NCBI GenBank assembly: GCA_030696315.1
Contig: JAUYSM010000098.1
Location: forward strand, 53,749 to 117,748
From: Pseudohongiella sp.
GTDB taxonomy: Bacteria; Pseudomonadota; Gammaproteobacteria; Pseudomonadales; Pseudohongiellaceae
Direction of reading: 5' to 3'
Length of the DNA: 64,000 bases
Below, one piece after another: positions 47,200 through 56,531 of the stretch. Both the position numbers and the translations under genes were made by a program. Within the stretch, counting starts at the first letter, position 1, and the number at the start of each line of letters is the position of its first letter. The notes beneath the pieces were generated by a model. It ran no database searches. It saw only the letters and a list, made by a program, of their open reading frames with translations, and was not told the DNA's origin.

Positions 47200-47969
47200 T
47201 GAGCAAGTCCTCTGTGAGTCACAACAAGGTGGCACTGGTCACCGGCGCAGCATCCGGCATAGGTCGCGCCTGTGCGGTATCACTTGCCCGCAGCGGCTAT
47301 CGGATTGCGGTCGGTTATCGCAGCCGTCAGGACGACGCCACTGCCTTGATTGCTGAACTCGATGGCGACGGCCATGCGCTGTTCCAGTGTGACGTGACAG
47401 ACGCGGCCCAGTCCGAACAACTCGTGCAAAATGTGCTAGAAAAGTATGGTCGGGTGGATGTCTTGGTAAATGCCGCAGGCCAATTTACGCGCCAGGACAT
47501 CGCCGGCGGCGATTTTGATCTGTGGCAACAGCAGTGGTCGGCCTGCCTGCATTTAAATCTGACCGCCCCCATGAACCTGGCATTTTTAGTGGCGGGCGCC
47601 ATGATCGCCCAGCGCAGCGGCAAAATAGTCAACATCACCTCGCGTGGCGCCTTCAGAGGCGAGCCCAACGCACCCGCGTATGGCGCCGCAAAGTCAGGAT
47701 TGAACTCTGCCAGCCAATCGCTGGCACAGGCATTGGGGCAATATGGGATACACGTTTATGCCGTCGCGCCCGGTTGGACAGAAACGCCCTCGGCAAGCCC
47801 GCGTATCAAGGCGGCTGGCTGGGACGATATTGCGGCTCAAAGCCCGTTGGGACGCATTGGTCAGCCGTCGGAAATCGGCGATCTGGTCGCTTATCTGTGT
47901 AGCGACAATACAGCCTATCTGACCGGCGCGATCATTGATGCCAATGGTGCATCCTACTTGCGAAACTGA
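47199..47969 (+). CDS. Short-chain dehydrogenase/reductase (FabG-like)
   Basis: 256 residues, classical SDR. Cofactor motif VTGAASGIGRACAVSLARSG, DVLVNAAGQF, catalytic Ser in NITSRGAF and YGAAKSG with the Tyr-x3-Lys pair; the PGW-type loop after AVAPGW and the C-terminal LTGAIIDANGA are intact. An Arg in IAVGYRSRQDD favours NADPH. An oxidoreductase of unknown substrate, possibly 3-oxoacyl thioesters given the nearby fabV and hotdog genes (inference). It starts at the one-base overlap with the GNAT gene. Confidence 0.92.
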   Translation: MSKSSVSHNKVALVTGAASGIGRACAVSLARSGYRIAVGYRSRQDDATALIAELDGDGHALFQCDVTDAAQSEQLVQNVLEKYGRVDVLVNAAGQFTRQDIAGGDFDLWQQQWSACLHLNLTAPMNLAFLVAGAMIAQRSGKIVNITSRGAFRGEPNAPAYGAAKSGLNSASQSLAQALGQYGIHVYAVAPGWTETPSASPRIKAAGWDDIAAQSPLGRIGQPSEIGDLVAYLCSDNTAYLTGAIIDANGASYLRN

Positions 47970-47989
47970 GCGCTGCCCGAGCACACTTT

Positions 47990-48280
47990 ATGCCCGCTGA
48001 ATTGATTATTCTGATACTGGATGCCGTGTTGATTGCGTTTTGTTATCAATTTCTGTATCCCCGTGTGGTCGGTAACAGTCGCATGCGTCTGATTATGAAT
48101 GACGCCATGGCCACCGTGGTGGCCTTGATGGTTGCCGGGTCTGCGTATGCAGGCAGCGAACAAACGTTTTCTCTGTTGGTGGCAGACGTGAACTGGTTCT
48201 GGTTTACGCTGATCACCTACAGTGTGATGGAATTACCCTTTGCCATGCGTTACATGCGCAGGCACAACATGTTGGAGTAA
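47990..48280 (+). CDS. Small integral membrane protein (96 residues)
   Basis: Three predicted helices: LIILILDAVLIAFCYQFLY, AMATVVALMVAGSAYAG and WFWFTLITYSVMELPFAMRY, ending in a basic MRRHN tail. No known domain recognised. It lies 20 bases after the SDR and 6 bases before the peptidase gene, so is probably part of the same transcript. Function unknown. Confidence 0.78.
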   Translation: MPAELIILILDAVLIAFCYQFLYPRVVGNSRMRLIMNDAMATVVALMVAGSAYAGSEQTFSLLVADVNWFWFTLITYSVMELPFAMRYMRRHNMLE

Positions 48281-48286
48281 GCCTGA

Positions 48287-49564
48287 ATGTCGTATAAAAA
48301 CCTGCTGTTCTGTGCGCTGTTGTTTGCTGCACCCGTTCATGCGCAGCCTGCAGCGGATGCGGACGTGCTGTCCGCCGCCAGTGCTCAAAAGGCGGCACTG
48401 ATAGACACACTGTCTGAACTGGTAGCCATTGAATCTGGCAGTGGCGATCGCGAAGGACTTGATCAGATCGCAGAATTGATCGCCGAGAATTTACGCACAC
48501 TGGGCGGCGATGTGGAGTTGCTGGACGCCAGCGAAGATGAGTACCGAATGTTTGATACCCCGGCACAGATTGGTCGCATGGTGCATGCCCGATTCACCGG
48601 GACCGGGGACAAAAAAATCTTGCTGCTGGCGCATATGGACACGGTCTATCTGCGCGGCATGATTGCCGAGCAGCCCTTTCGTATTGACGGCGACCGTGCC
48701 TATGGATTGGGGATTTCCGATGACAAACAGGGTGTTGCCGTCATTATTCATACCATTGCGATGCTGCGTGAGTTGGGCTTTGCCGACTACGGCACACTGA
48801 CGGTGCTGATCAATGGTGATGAAGAGATCAGCTCCCCCGGATCACGCGCCACTATCACACGCCTGGCTGCTGAACACGATGCCGTGTTCTCAGTGGAGCC
48901 GGCCGGTATCAACAGCGATTCACTGACCCTGGCCACCAGTGGTATTGGGGCGGCGACCATGACGGTGACAGGCAGAGCGTCGCATGCCGGTGCCGCCCCG
49001 GAAATGGGTCGCAATGCGTTTTATGAATTGGCGCATCAGGTGCTGCAACTCAGCAATCTGTCAGAACAGGATACCGGCCTCAAGCTGAGCTGGACGGTGG
49101 CCCAGGCCGGCACCAATCGCAATGTGATTCCGGATAAAGCCGTGGCCAGTGGCGATATCCGCATGTTGCGCATCGAGGACTTTGAACGCCTGCAGGCCAG
49201 GATTCAGGAGCGACTCAGCAACAAGTTGATTCCTGACACCGAGGTGGTAGTGACCTACGAAAACCGTCGCCCGCCCCTCACCGCAACCCCGGCCTCACGC
49301 GCCCTGAGTGAGCACGCAAAAACCATTTATGCCGAACTCGGCCGCGAACTGATCGTCAACGATCAGGCTGAGGGTGGCGGCACCGATGCAGCGTTTGCTG
49401 CGCTGGAAACACAAGCGCCTGTCATTGAACGCTTTGGTCTACAGGGTTTTGGTGCACATACCAGCAGCGCCGAATATGTGTTGCTGGATTCTATCGAGCC
49501 GCGTCTGTACCTGCTGGCGCGCATGATTATGGATGTGTCGACAGGCGTGGCACCACTCCCCTAA
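48287..49564 (+). CDS. Exported M20 family metallopeptidase (CPG2-like)
   Basis: 425 residues with a signal peptide (LLFCALLFAAPVHAQPA). Metal motifs are LLAHMDTVYLRGM, LGISDDKQGVAVI and NGDEEISSPGSRA with the catalytic Glu pair; the lid domain carries GRASHAGAAPEMGRNA, and the last ligand is in GFGAHTSSAEYV. This matches glutamate carboxypeptidase/carboxypeptidase G2, which removes C-terminal glutamate in the periplasm. A glutamate-releasing activity beside a glutamate/aspartate racemase gene is suggestive but unproven. Confidence 0.92.
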   Translation: MSYKNLLFCALLFAAPVHAQPAADADVLSAASAQKAALIDTLSELVAIESGSGDREGLDQIAELIAENLRTLGGDVELLDASEDEYRMFDTPAQIGRMVHARFTGTGDKKILLLAHMDTVYLRGMIAEQPFRIDGDRAYGLGISDDKQGVAVIIHTIAMLRELGFADYGTLTVLINGDEEISSPGSRATITRLAAEHDAVFSVEPAGINSDSLTLATSGIGAATMTVTGRASHAGAAPEMGRNAFYELAHQVLQLSNLSEQDTGLKLSWTVAQAGTNRNVIPDKAVASGDIRMLRIEDFERLQARIQERLSNKLIPDTEVVVTYENRRPPLTATPASRALSEHAKTIYAELGRELIVNDQAEGGGTDAAFAALETQAPVIERFGLQGFGAHTSSAEYVLLDSIEPRLYLLARMIMDVSTGVAPLP

Positions 49565-49595
49565 ACTGTGCGCCTCAGAAAACAGGGAGTCAGAC

Positions 49596-50084
49596 ATGAC
49601 AGCGATTGTTATACGCCAGGCGGTACCGGATGATTCGGCGCTCATCTACCACTTTATTCGGGAACTGGCGATCTACGAGCGCGCAGAGCACGAAGTTGTC
49701 ACCGATGTAGAAGGCATCCGCGAATCCATTTTTGGACCGCAGTCCACCGTCAGCGCTCTGATTTGTCTGATTGACAACAAACCGGTGGGATACGCTGTCT
49801 ACTTCTTTAACTACTCAACCTGGCTGGGCAAACGCGGACTGTTTCTGGAGGACTTGTATGTCTCTCCGGAATCCCGTGGTCTGGGCGCTGGCAAGGCTTT
49901 GCTGCACTTTCTAGCGCGCGAAGCGCTTGCCAAGGGTTGCGGCCGTTTTGAGTGGAATGTATTGGACTGGAATACACCGGCCATCGAATTTTATGAGTCG
50001 CTGGGCGCACGCCCGCAAAGTGAATGGACGGGCTATCGGTTGACCGGTCAGGCGCTGACCGACTTCGCCAACAGCAGCGTGTGA
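49596..50084 (+). CDS. GNAT acetyltransferase, diamine N-acetyltransferase-like
   Basis: 162 residues from ATG 49596 with GGGAG six bases upstream; the frame to 49533 lies inside the peptidase gene. Features are [23 protein letters not shown] at the N-terminus, the [20 protein letters not shown] acetyl-CoA motif and [19 protein letters not shown], the pattern of spermidine/spermine and thialysine acetyltransferases. A small-amine acetylation role is likely. It is 28 bases before fabV. Confidence 0.92.
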   Translation: MTAIVIRQAVPDDSALIYHFIRELAIYERAEHEVVTDVEGIRESIFGPQSTVSALICLIDNKPVGYAVYFFNYSTWLGKRGLFLEDLYVSPESRGLGAGKALLHFLAREALAKGCGRFEWNVLDWNTPAIEFYESLGARPQSEWTGYRLTGQALTDFANSSV

Positions 50085-50112
50085 ACACGAATTTTTTGAA
50101 CGAGGAAATACC

Positions 50113-51327
50113 ATGATTATCAAGCCCAAGTACCGCGGTTTTATCTGCACAACGACCCATCCAACGGGTTGTTACAACAATGTTGCTGATCAGATTGCGG
50201 TCACACAAAAAACGCTGGGTGAGCGCAGCGGCCCCAAAAAAGTGCTGGTGATTGGTGCCTCCAGTGGCTATGGCCTGGCGGCTCGTATCACTGCGGCGTT
50301 TGCCTACAAAGCAGATACGCTGGGGGTGTTTTTCGAAAAGCCGTCAACAGAGTCCAAACCGGGCACGGCTGGCTGGTATAACTCCTGGGCCTTTGAAGAG
50401 CAGGCCAAAAAAGCGGGCCTGTATGCCAAATCCATCAACGGCGACGCATTTTCAAATGAAGTGCGTGCGCTGGCCATTGATGCAATCAAACAGGATCTTG
50501 GTCAGGTTGACCTGGTGATCTACTCCCTGGCATCACCAGTGCGCAAGCTGCCGGATACCGGTGAAGTGAAACGTTCTGTGCTGAAACCCATTGGTGACGT
50601 GTATAAATCCACCGCGATCGACACCAACAAAGACCAGATCATTCATGCAGAAGTAGAACCTGCCACCGAAGAAGAAATTGCCGACACCATCAAAGTGATG
50701 GGCGGTGAAGACTGGGAGCTGTGGATGGCGGCGCTGGATAAGGCGGGCGTGTTGGCACCGGGCGTCAAAACGGTCGCGTTCAGTTACATTGGCACCGAAA
50801 TGACCTGGCCGATTTACTGGCACGGTGCCTTGGGTAAAGCCAAAGAAGACCTGGATCGTGCCGCGCATGCCTTGGGTGAAAAACTGGGCAGCACCTATCA
50901 GGGCAGCGCCAATGTGGCTGTACTGAAATCCGTCGTCACACAAGCGTCTGCAGCCATTCCTGTGATGCCCTTGTACATTGCGCTGGTTTACAAAGTCATG
51001 AAGGACAAGGGGCTGCACGAGGGCACGATCGAGCAGTTGAATCGCTTGTTCTCCGAGCAGCTGTATCGCACAGACGGCAAACCCGTTGATCTGGACGAGG
51101 CCGGTCGCTTCCGTATGGACGACAAAGAGCTGCGCGACGACGTACAAGCCGAGTGCAAAAAACTCTGGGAAGAGGTCAATAACGACAATCTGTTCCAGTT
51201 GACTGATTACAAAGGCTATAAACACGAGTTCCTCAAGCTGTTCGGGTTTGAACGGGCAGACGTGGACTATGAGGCGGATGTTGCGACGGCTGTAGATTTT
51301 AGCGTGGTGTCTGTTCCCGAGGTCTGA
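50113..51327 (+). CDS. fabV: Enoyl-[ACP] reductase FabV
   Basis: 404 residues, the usual FabV length and larger than FabI. N-terminal [20 protein letters not shown] is characteristic; the nucleotide motif is [16 protein letters not shown]; the catalytic Tyr-x8-Lys is in [13 protein letters not shown]. It reduces enoyl-ACP or enoyl-CoA with NADH, and FabV enzymes are insensitive to triclosan. AGGA precedes the ATG. Its place among acetyltransferases and proteases rather than fab genes suggests an accessory or main enoyl reductase recruited here; no second enoyl reductase gene is in view. Confidence 0.96.
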   Translation: MIIKPKYRGFICTTTHPTGCYNNVADQIAVTQKTLGERSGPKKVLVIGASSGYGLAARITAAFAYKADTLGVFFEKPSTESKPGTAGWYNSWAFEEQAKKAGLYAKSINGDAFSNEVRALAIDAIKQDLGQVDLVIYSLASPVRKLPDTGEVKRSVLKPIGDVYKSTAIDTNKDQIIHAEVEPATEEEIADTIKVMGGEDWELWMAALDKAGVLAPGVKTVAFSYIGTEMTWPIYWHGALGKAKEDLDRAAHALGEKLGSTYQGSANVAVLKSVVTQASAAIPVMPLYIALVYKVMKDKGLHEGTIEQLNRLFSEQLYRTDGKPVDLDEAGRFRMDDKELRDDVQAECKKLWEEVNNDNLFQLTDYKGYKHEFLKLFGFERADVDYEADVATAVDFSVVSVPEV

Positions 51328-51330
51328 TCG

Positions 51331-52560
51331 ATGCGCTGCGTGTTTGCCAGTTTGACTCAGCTGAAGCTGTCTGGTTTGAACCTGCCTGACGTGCTGCGCG
51401 CCATCGTATTCAGCATGGCATCCCTGAGCGCGTCCGGCGCTATGGCACAGTCTGCTGCCACCGAAGACTGTGCTGCTTTGCGTGACATCAGTGTGGTGCT
51501 GAGCGTGGTCACGGAGCAGTTTTACGATAAGCGTTTTAACGGGCTGGATTGGTCTGCCGAAGTCGCCGCTGCGATCGAAGCCACACAGTGCAGCGACAGC
51601 ACCAGACAAGTTGCTGAGCGTGTCAATCAGTTGTTGTCCCGGTTGGATGCCAGCCATACCGCCTTGTACTCACAGGATGATCTGGATTACTGGGGCCTGA
51701 ACTCGCTGTTTCATTTTGATGGCCTGGATGCCTACACCCTGCCCTTTGCGGGCGTCTGGGCTACAGCAACGGGCGACCGCTGGTTTGCAAGGCATGTACT
51801 GAATGGTTCTGCGGCAGAATCTGCCGGGATAAAAGAAGGCGATGAACTGATCAGTTTAAATGGCGAGCCCTTTAATCCGGTCGGATTTGTTGCTGGCATC
51901 AATCGACTGCAGGTGTCGTCCGATGCGCAGACGGTGCGTGAGATTACTGTGGATGCACCGGTGCAAAGCGTGATGCGGGCGTTTGTAGACGCGTCTGCGG
52001 CGTCGGCGCGAGTGTTGGATTTACAGGCGATCGGCAAACGCATTGCCTACTACCGCATCTGGGCGGCGCGTGATCAGATTCAACGCGACTTTCAGAATGC
52101 CATGGATGGATTTGCCGAAGAAGATATTGACGCCCTGATTGTTGATCTGCGTGGCGGATTTGGTGGTACCAGCGAAGACTATCTGTCCTCTGTACGATTT
52201 ATGCGTGTGCAAAAACCAGTACCAGTATTTTTTCTGATTGATGACAGTGTACGCAGCGGCAAAGAATTACTGGCCGCCATCGTCAAACGCGACAAGCTAG
52301 GCACCTTGGTGGGCTCAAACACCGCAGGCTATTATCTGAGCGGCCGTATGAACCGCCTGCTCGATGAACGCTACTTTTTATATGTGGCAGTCGGTACCTT
52401 TCCAACACCCGGCACTGGCGAGATAGAAGGGGTTGGGGTAGCACCCGATATCGAAGTTGCCCCTTGCAGGCAACATTGTAATGGCAGCGACCCGATACTG
52501 GATCGGGTGCTGCAATTGATTATCGAGCAACCGGATAGCGCGGAGCTCAGCGCGCAATAA
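51331..52560 (+). CDS. S41-like C-terminal processing protease with PDZ domain
   Basis: 409 residues with an N-terminal export signal ending near SASGAMAQS. The PDZ-like region spans residues about 150-200 (GSAAESAGIKEGDELISLNG), followed by the S41 core with IDALIVDLRGGFGG and the nucleophile region VRSGKELLAAI. The catalytic Ser is probably in this stretch; the Lys partner is not certain. It starts three bases after fabV and its end overlaps the P450 stop by 14 bases, tail to tail. Confidence 0.85.
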   Translation: MRCVFASLTQLKLSGLNLPDVLRAIVFSMASLSASGAMAQSAATEDCAALRDISVVLSVVTEQFYDKRFNGLDWSAEVAAAIEATQCSDSTRQVAERVNQLLSRLDASHTALYSQDDLDYWGLNSLFHFDGLDAYTLPFAGVWATATGDRWFARHVLNGSAAESAGIKEGDELISLNGEPFNPVGFVAGINRLQVSSDAQTVREITVDAPVQSVMRAFVDASAASARVLDLQAIGKRIAYYRIWAARDQIQRDFQNAMDGFAEEDIDALIVDLRGGFGGTSEDYLSSVRFMRVQKPVPVFFLIDDSVRSGKELLAAIVKRDKLGTLVGSNTAGYYLSGRMNRLLDERYFLYVAVGTFPTPGTGEIEGVGVAPDIEVAPCRQHCNGSDPILDRVLQLIIEQPDSAELSAQ

Positions 52561-53803
52561 GCCGCACCGGCAGCTCCGTATAGCCTTTCACAAAGCTGGA
52601 GTAGATGCGCACGGGTTCGCCGACCACTTCCACTTTGTGAAAGCGCTGCAGTATTTCTTCCCACAAAATTCTGAGTTGCATTTCCGCAAGTCGATTGCCC
52701 ATACAGCGATGAATACCCGTGCCAAATGACAGGTGCTGGCGCACCCGATCCCTGTCGATCAGGAACTCGTCAGGCCTATCGATTGCAGCTTCATCACGAT
52801 TGGCTGACGCATACCACATCAGGATCTTATCGCCAGCCTTGATGTGTTTGCCACCGAGTTCCGTGTCGACTTTAGCCGTGCGACGCATATAGGCTAGGGG
52901 TGTCTGCCAACGAATAATCTCTGAGACCATGGATGGGATCAGCGCGGGGTTGTCGCGCAGTTTCTGGTATTCCTGCGGATGTTCGTTCAAGGCCAGCACG
53001 CCGCCCGTGATGGAGTTTCGCGTAGTATCGTTGCCACCCACAATCAACAGCACCAGGTTGCCGAGAAACTCCATGGGCGGCATATTTTTTGTAGCCTCGC
53101 CATGTGCAAGCATGGATATCAGATCATTGCCTGGGGCTTTGGCAGCCCGCTCGCGCCACAGTCGCATGAAGTACGCCAAACATTCTTTGAGCACTTCAAA
53201 ACTTTCTTCATAGCTGTTGATCAGCCCTGCACCTGGAATTGCGGTGGCAATATCCGACCAATAGGTCAGCTTGTTGCGCTCCTCAAATGGAAAGTCGAAC
53301 AGTGTCGCCAGCATCTGTGTGGTCAGTTCGCGTGATACCCGATCCACCCAGTTGAAAGTCTCTCCCTGCGGCAGACTGTCCAGAATGGTGATCACGCGCT
53401 GGCGGATCAAACCTTCCAGATTTTTGAGATTGTTGGGTGCCACCACACCTTGCACGGTTTTGCGCTGCTCATCGTGCTTGGGCGGATCCATGGCGATAAA
53501 CATGGGCAGTGTGAACTGCGGCAGCACATCAACAATGCCAATGGTTGGTTCGGAGGAAAACAGTTGCGGTGCTGCCTCCATGGTCATGATGTCCTGGTAG
53601 CGGGTCACTGACCAGTACGCCCCGACCGGGGAATGCGCGCAGTAGTGCACCGGCTCATCTCTGCGCAGGCGTGCCAGGAACGGCAAAAACTGATTGGCCT
53701 GCCAGATGCCTGGGTGCGCGAGGTCAATTTCTTCCAGCGGTATGGTCCAGGCGTCGCGACCCACGAGGCTGCGGCTGCTGTGCTTGATCACGGGCGCTTC
53801 CAT
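52547..53803 (-). CDS. Cytochrome P450, CYP153-type alkane hydroxylase
   Basis: 418 residues from ATG 53803, which has AGGAG at ideal spacing; an ATG six bases earlier is too close to it. Soluble bacterial class I P450. I-helix LLIVGGNDTTRNSITGGVL, K-helix EIIRW, and the heme loop FGTGIHRCMGNRLAEMQLRILWEE with the Cys ligand. These stretches follow the CYP153 family, which omega-hydroxylates medium-chain alkanes and fatty acids. The gene lies 20 bases after a 2Fe-2S ferredoxin gene. No ferredoxin reductase is adjacent. Its stop overlaps the convergent S41 gene. Confidence 0.93.
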   Translation of the reverse strand: MEAPVIKHSSRSLVGRDAWTIPLEEIDLAHPGIWQANQFLPFLARLRRDEPVHYCAHSPVGAYWSVTRYQDIMTMEAAPQLFSSEPTIGIVDVLPQFTLPMFIAMDPPKHDEQRKTVQGVVAPNNLKNLEGLIRQRVITILDSLPQGETFNWVDRVSRELTTQMLATLFDFPFEERNKLTYWSDIATAIPGAGLINSYEESFEVLKECLAYFMRLWRERAAKAPGNDLISMLAHGEATKNMPPMEFLGNLVLLIVGGNDTTRNSITGGVLALNEHPQEYQKLRDNPALIPSMVSEIIRWQTPLAYMRRTAKVDTELGGKHIKAGDKILMWYASANRDEAAIDRPDEFLIDRDRVRQHLSFGTGIHRCMGNRLAEMQLRILWEEILQRFHKVEVVGEPVRIYSSFVKGYTELPVRLIAR

Positions 53804-53829
53804 TGTCATTCTCCTGCTCGGGTGTGAGG

Positions 53830-54150
53830 CTAGAACTGAAATTCAGGCAGGCGTACAACCAGCCCTTCCAGATCGTCACTGATATCAATTTGACAGGACA
53901 GTCGTGAATTGGCGGCGCGCTCAGGATTCAGATCCAGCATGGGTTCTTCAAATGGGCCGGGCTCGCCGACTCGCTCTAACCAGGCGGGATCAATGAACAC
54001 GTGGCAGGTGCCGCAGGAACAGGCGCCACCACAATCTGCGTCAATGCCGGGTACGCGGTTTTTGATGGCGGTGGTCATCAATGAATCACCCGTTTTTGCG
54101 TCAACGGCGTGCTCAGTTCCATTGTGTTCGATCAGGGTAATGCGTGGCAT
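53830..54150 (-). CDS. 2Fe-2S ferredoxin of the CYP153 system
   Basis: 106 residues, adrenodoxin/putidaredoxin-like. Cluster ligands are in CGGACSCGTC (C-x5-C-x2-C, the first, seventh and tenth positions) with the fourth Cys in SRLSCQI; the closing region LEGLVVRLPEFQF is typical of P450 partners. It passes electrons from a reductase to the P450 encoded directly after it. It probably initiates a two-gene transcript from the region 54151-54371. Confidence 0.94.
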   Translation of the reverse strand: MPRITLIEHNGTEHAVDAKTGDSLMTTAIKNRVPGIDADCGGACSCGTCHVFIDPAWLERVGEPGPFEEPMLDLNPERAANSRLSCQIDISDDLEGLVVRLPEFQF

Positions 54151-54371
54151 AACGGTGTGTACCTGTGTGATAAGTTTTATGAATGGAATTTATTGATCTT
54201 GTTGATTATTGTGCGATGTCTTGACGCTCGTGTGGCGCATGTCCTACGACACTGTTACTGCGCCCGATCGTATGTTAATAATGCGCCTGAAACAACCCTG
54301 AAAGTCGAACCCGGACATCTGAAGCGGTGTTTAAAAACGGCGTATCAAAAATCAAAAACAAGGTGAGCTGA

Positions 54372-55565
54372 ATGCAAAAGCATAATGATAAAAAACGCGC
54401 GTCAGGACTGGGCAGTCTGGTGCTGATTGCCGTGTTGGCGCTGTTGGTTGCCTGTGGCCAACCTGATCCTGTGGCCCCCGAGCCCACTGACATGACAAGT
54501 GCGCCGGCATTGCCTGTGGTACTGGCAGACTTCAGTGACCTGACGCCGGGTTGGAACACCATGGTGCCGGGCGGTGATACCGTGTGTTCAGATGGTTCCG
54601 AGTACAAGTTTTTTGTCAAACAGGGTGATCCGCAAAAACTGATGTTTTATCTGGAGGGCGGCGGAGCATGCTGGGATGGTGCCAATTGCGACACCGACCT
54701 GCGACCCAGTTATCAGGTGAATCTGGCGAATACTGATCCATCGCGTGCACACGGCATTCTGGCGTTTGACCAGATGAGCAATCCGTTTGCAGATTACACG
54801 GTCGTGTATGCGCCGTATTGTTCGGGCGATGTCCACCTGGGTGATACCGAGCAACATCATGACGCGCCTGCCTTGGAAGGACACGCCTCACATCCGGTGC
54901 ATGTGCAGCACCGCGGCTGGGTCAATGGTCGCGCAGCCATGGAGTGGACCTTTGCGCATGTGTTTGCACCTGAACAGATTTTTGTCACCGGTTCCAGTGC
55001 CGGGTCTATCCCTTCACCCTTTTACGCGGTGAAACTGGCTGAGCAGTATCCTGCAGCGGCGGTGACTCAACTTGGGGATGCATCCGGTGGTTATCGCGGT
55101 TTTGCCAATTTTAGTCCTTACGATATCTGGGCGACCGATCGTGTGGTGTCGGATCTGACACACATCAGCAGTATTGCGGCAGATCAATTCAGTTTCCACC
55201 ACCTGGATATTGCAGCGGTGCAGGAGAATGCCAACATTCGTTACGCTTCCTACGACAACGCCGAGGATGACGTGCAAAAGCAGTTCCTTGCGCTGGGTGG
55301 TATGCCGGTTGACTCATTGCAGCCCTTGCTTCAACAGAATCTGGCTGAAATCAGCGTGGCCATTCCGGGCTTTCGGTATTACGTGGCAGGTGGCGCGATG
55401 CATACCATTCTGTTGCGACCGGATGTTTACACCTATGAAGTCAACGGCACCAAGTTTGTTGACTGGCTGGCGGGTCTTGCTGCCGGTGCGCCACTTTACA
55501 ATGTGATGTGTGACGACTGCAGTCAGGCACCTTCAGCACCAGCGGCCGCAGCAAGCGGGCAATAA
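54372..55565 (+). CDS. Pectinacetylesterase-family lipoprotein hydrolase
   Basis: 397 residues. Lipobox VLIAVLALLVACGQ anchors it to a membrane. The pectinacetylesterase/Notum fold is supported by FYLEGGGACWDGANC, the nucleophile elbow VTGSSAGSIPSPFYAV, GDASGGY and the catalytic-His segment YVAGGAMHTILLRPD. AAGGTGA precedes the ATG. Plant PAE removes acetyl groups from pectin and animal Notum removes palmitoleate; the bacterial substrate is unknown, and no pectin-degradation genes are nearby. Confidence 0.88.
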   Translation: MQKHNDKKRASGLGSLVLIAVLALLVACGQPDPVAPEPTDMTSAPALPVVLADFSDLTPGWNTMVPGGDTVCSDGSEYKFFVKQGDPQKLMFYLEGGGACWDGANCDTDLRPSYQVNLANTDPSRAHGILAFDQMSNPFADYTVVYAPYCSGDVHLGDTEQHHDAPALEGHASHPVHVQHRGWVNGRAAMEWTFAHVFAPEQIFVTGSSAGSIPSPFYAVKLAEQYPAAAVTQLGDASGGYRGFANFSPYDIWATDRVVSDLTHISSIAADQFSFHHLDIAAVQENANIRYASYDNAEDDVQKQFLALGGMPVDSLQPLLQQNLAEISVAIPGFRYYVAGGAMHTILLRPDVYTYEVNGTKFVDWLAGLAAGAPLYNVMCDDCSQAPSAPAAAASGQ

Positions 55566-55568
55566 ACC

Positions 55569-56441
55569 TTAAAATTTCGCGCTGGCCAGCGCCTGAGCGG
55601 TTCTGGCCAGTGTGTGAATAATCTCTGCCTCGACTTTGTATGTGGCCAGCTCATCCGCACGGGTTTTGCCTTGCGTCAGGATTAGCAGCGGTTTGTCTTG
55701 CAAGTGCGCCTCACGCGCAAAACGGAAACCGGAATACACCATCAATGATGAGCCAATCACCATCAAGGCGCTGCTCGCTTTTAATGCGCTAAAAATGGAA
55801 TCCACGCGTTCGCGCGGTACATTGTCACCAAAAAAAACCACGTCAGGTTTTAATATGCCGCCACAAGTTGGGCAGTCTGGCACATCAAATTTTTCAAAAT
55901 CGGCGTCCAGATCTGCATCACCATCTGGCGCAGCATGGGCATTCAGATCGGCAAATGCAGGATTGGCTGCGGCACATCTGGCATGCGTAACAGCCCGCAG
56001 TTCGCGTGCGCCACATTGCATACAAATGACTTCGTCGGCCCTGCCATGCAGATCTATGGTGGCGTGACTTCCGGCTTTCTGATGCAGGCGATCAACATTC
56101 TGTGTCACCAGCTGTTTTATGAAACCCATGTGTTCGAGTTCGGCCAGTCGGTAGTGCGCATCGTTGGGCTGAGCGGTCTGCATGACTGGCCAGCCCACCA
56201 GACTGCGCGCCCAGTAGCGCTGGCGCACCGCATGGCTGCGCATAAAGTCCTGATGTTGCACCGGTTGTTTTCGTTTCCAGTTGCCGTTCTGGTCCCGGTA
56301 ATCGGGTATGCCAGAGCCCGTGCTCATACCGGCGCCGGTCAATACCAGTGTGTCAGGATATTGCTCAAGAAAATGCTGCAGCACGTGATGACCGCGCCTT
56401 TCGAGTGAACTATGCATTGCTGGCTGTGATATGGAAGTCAT
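55569..56441 (-). CDS. Sir2 family NAD-dependent deacylase (sirtuin)
   Basis: 290 residues. NAD site motifs are LTGAGMSTGSGIPDYRD, TQNVDRLHQKAG and LHGRADEV; zinc ligands are in ICMQCGARE and CPTCGGILKP; the closing GSSLMVYSG matches the proteobacterial class II (SIRT4-like) branch, including the acidic AAPDGDADLD insert normal to that group. It removes acyl groups from lysines using NAD. It diverges from the ParB-pyrophosphatase fusion gene. Target unknown. Confidence 0.94.
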   Translation of the reverse strand: MTSISQPAMHSSLERRGHHVLQHFLEQYPDTLVLTGAGMSTGSGIPDYRDQNGNWKRKQPVQHQDFMRSHAVRQRYWARSLVGWPVMQTAQPNDAHYRLAELEHMGFIKQLVTQNVDRLHQKAGSHATIDLHGRADEVICMQCGARELRAVTHARCAAANPAFADLNAHAAPDGDADLDADFEKFDVPDCPTCGGILKPDVVFFGDNVPRERVDSIFSALKASSALMVIGSSLMVYSGFRFAREAHLQDKPLLILTQGKTRADELATYKVEAEIIHTLARTAQALASAKF

Positions 56442-56531
56442 GTTGTGCGTCAGTTTTGTAACAGAAATGTCATGTGACTGTCGTAGTCTGTGCCATCAAA
56501 TTTGTTGCCCGAGAAATGCCGGAGCCTGCTC

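Noticed and set aside
56056..56440. Acidic insert in the sirtuin considered as an unusual feature
   Set aside because: The AAPDGDAD stretch is normal for the proteobacterial SIRT4-like branch.
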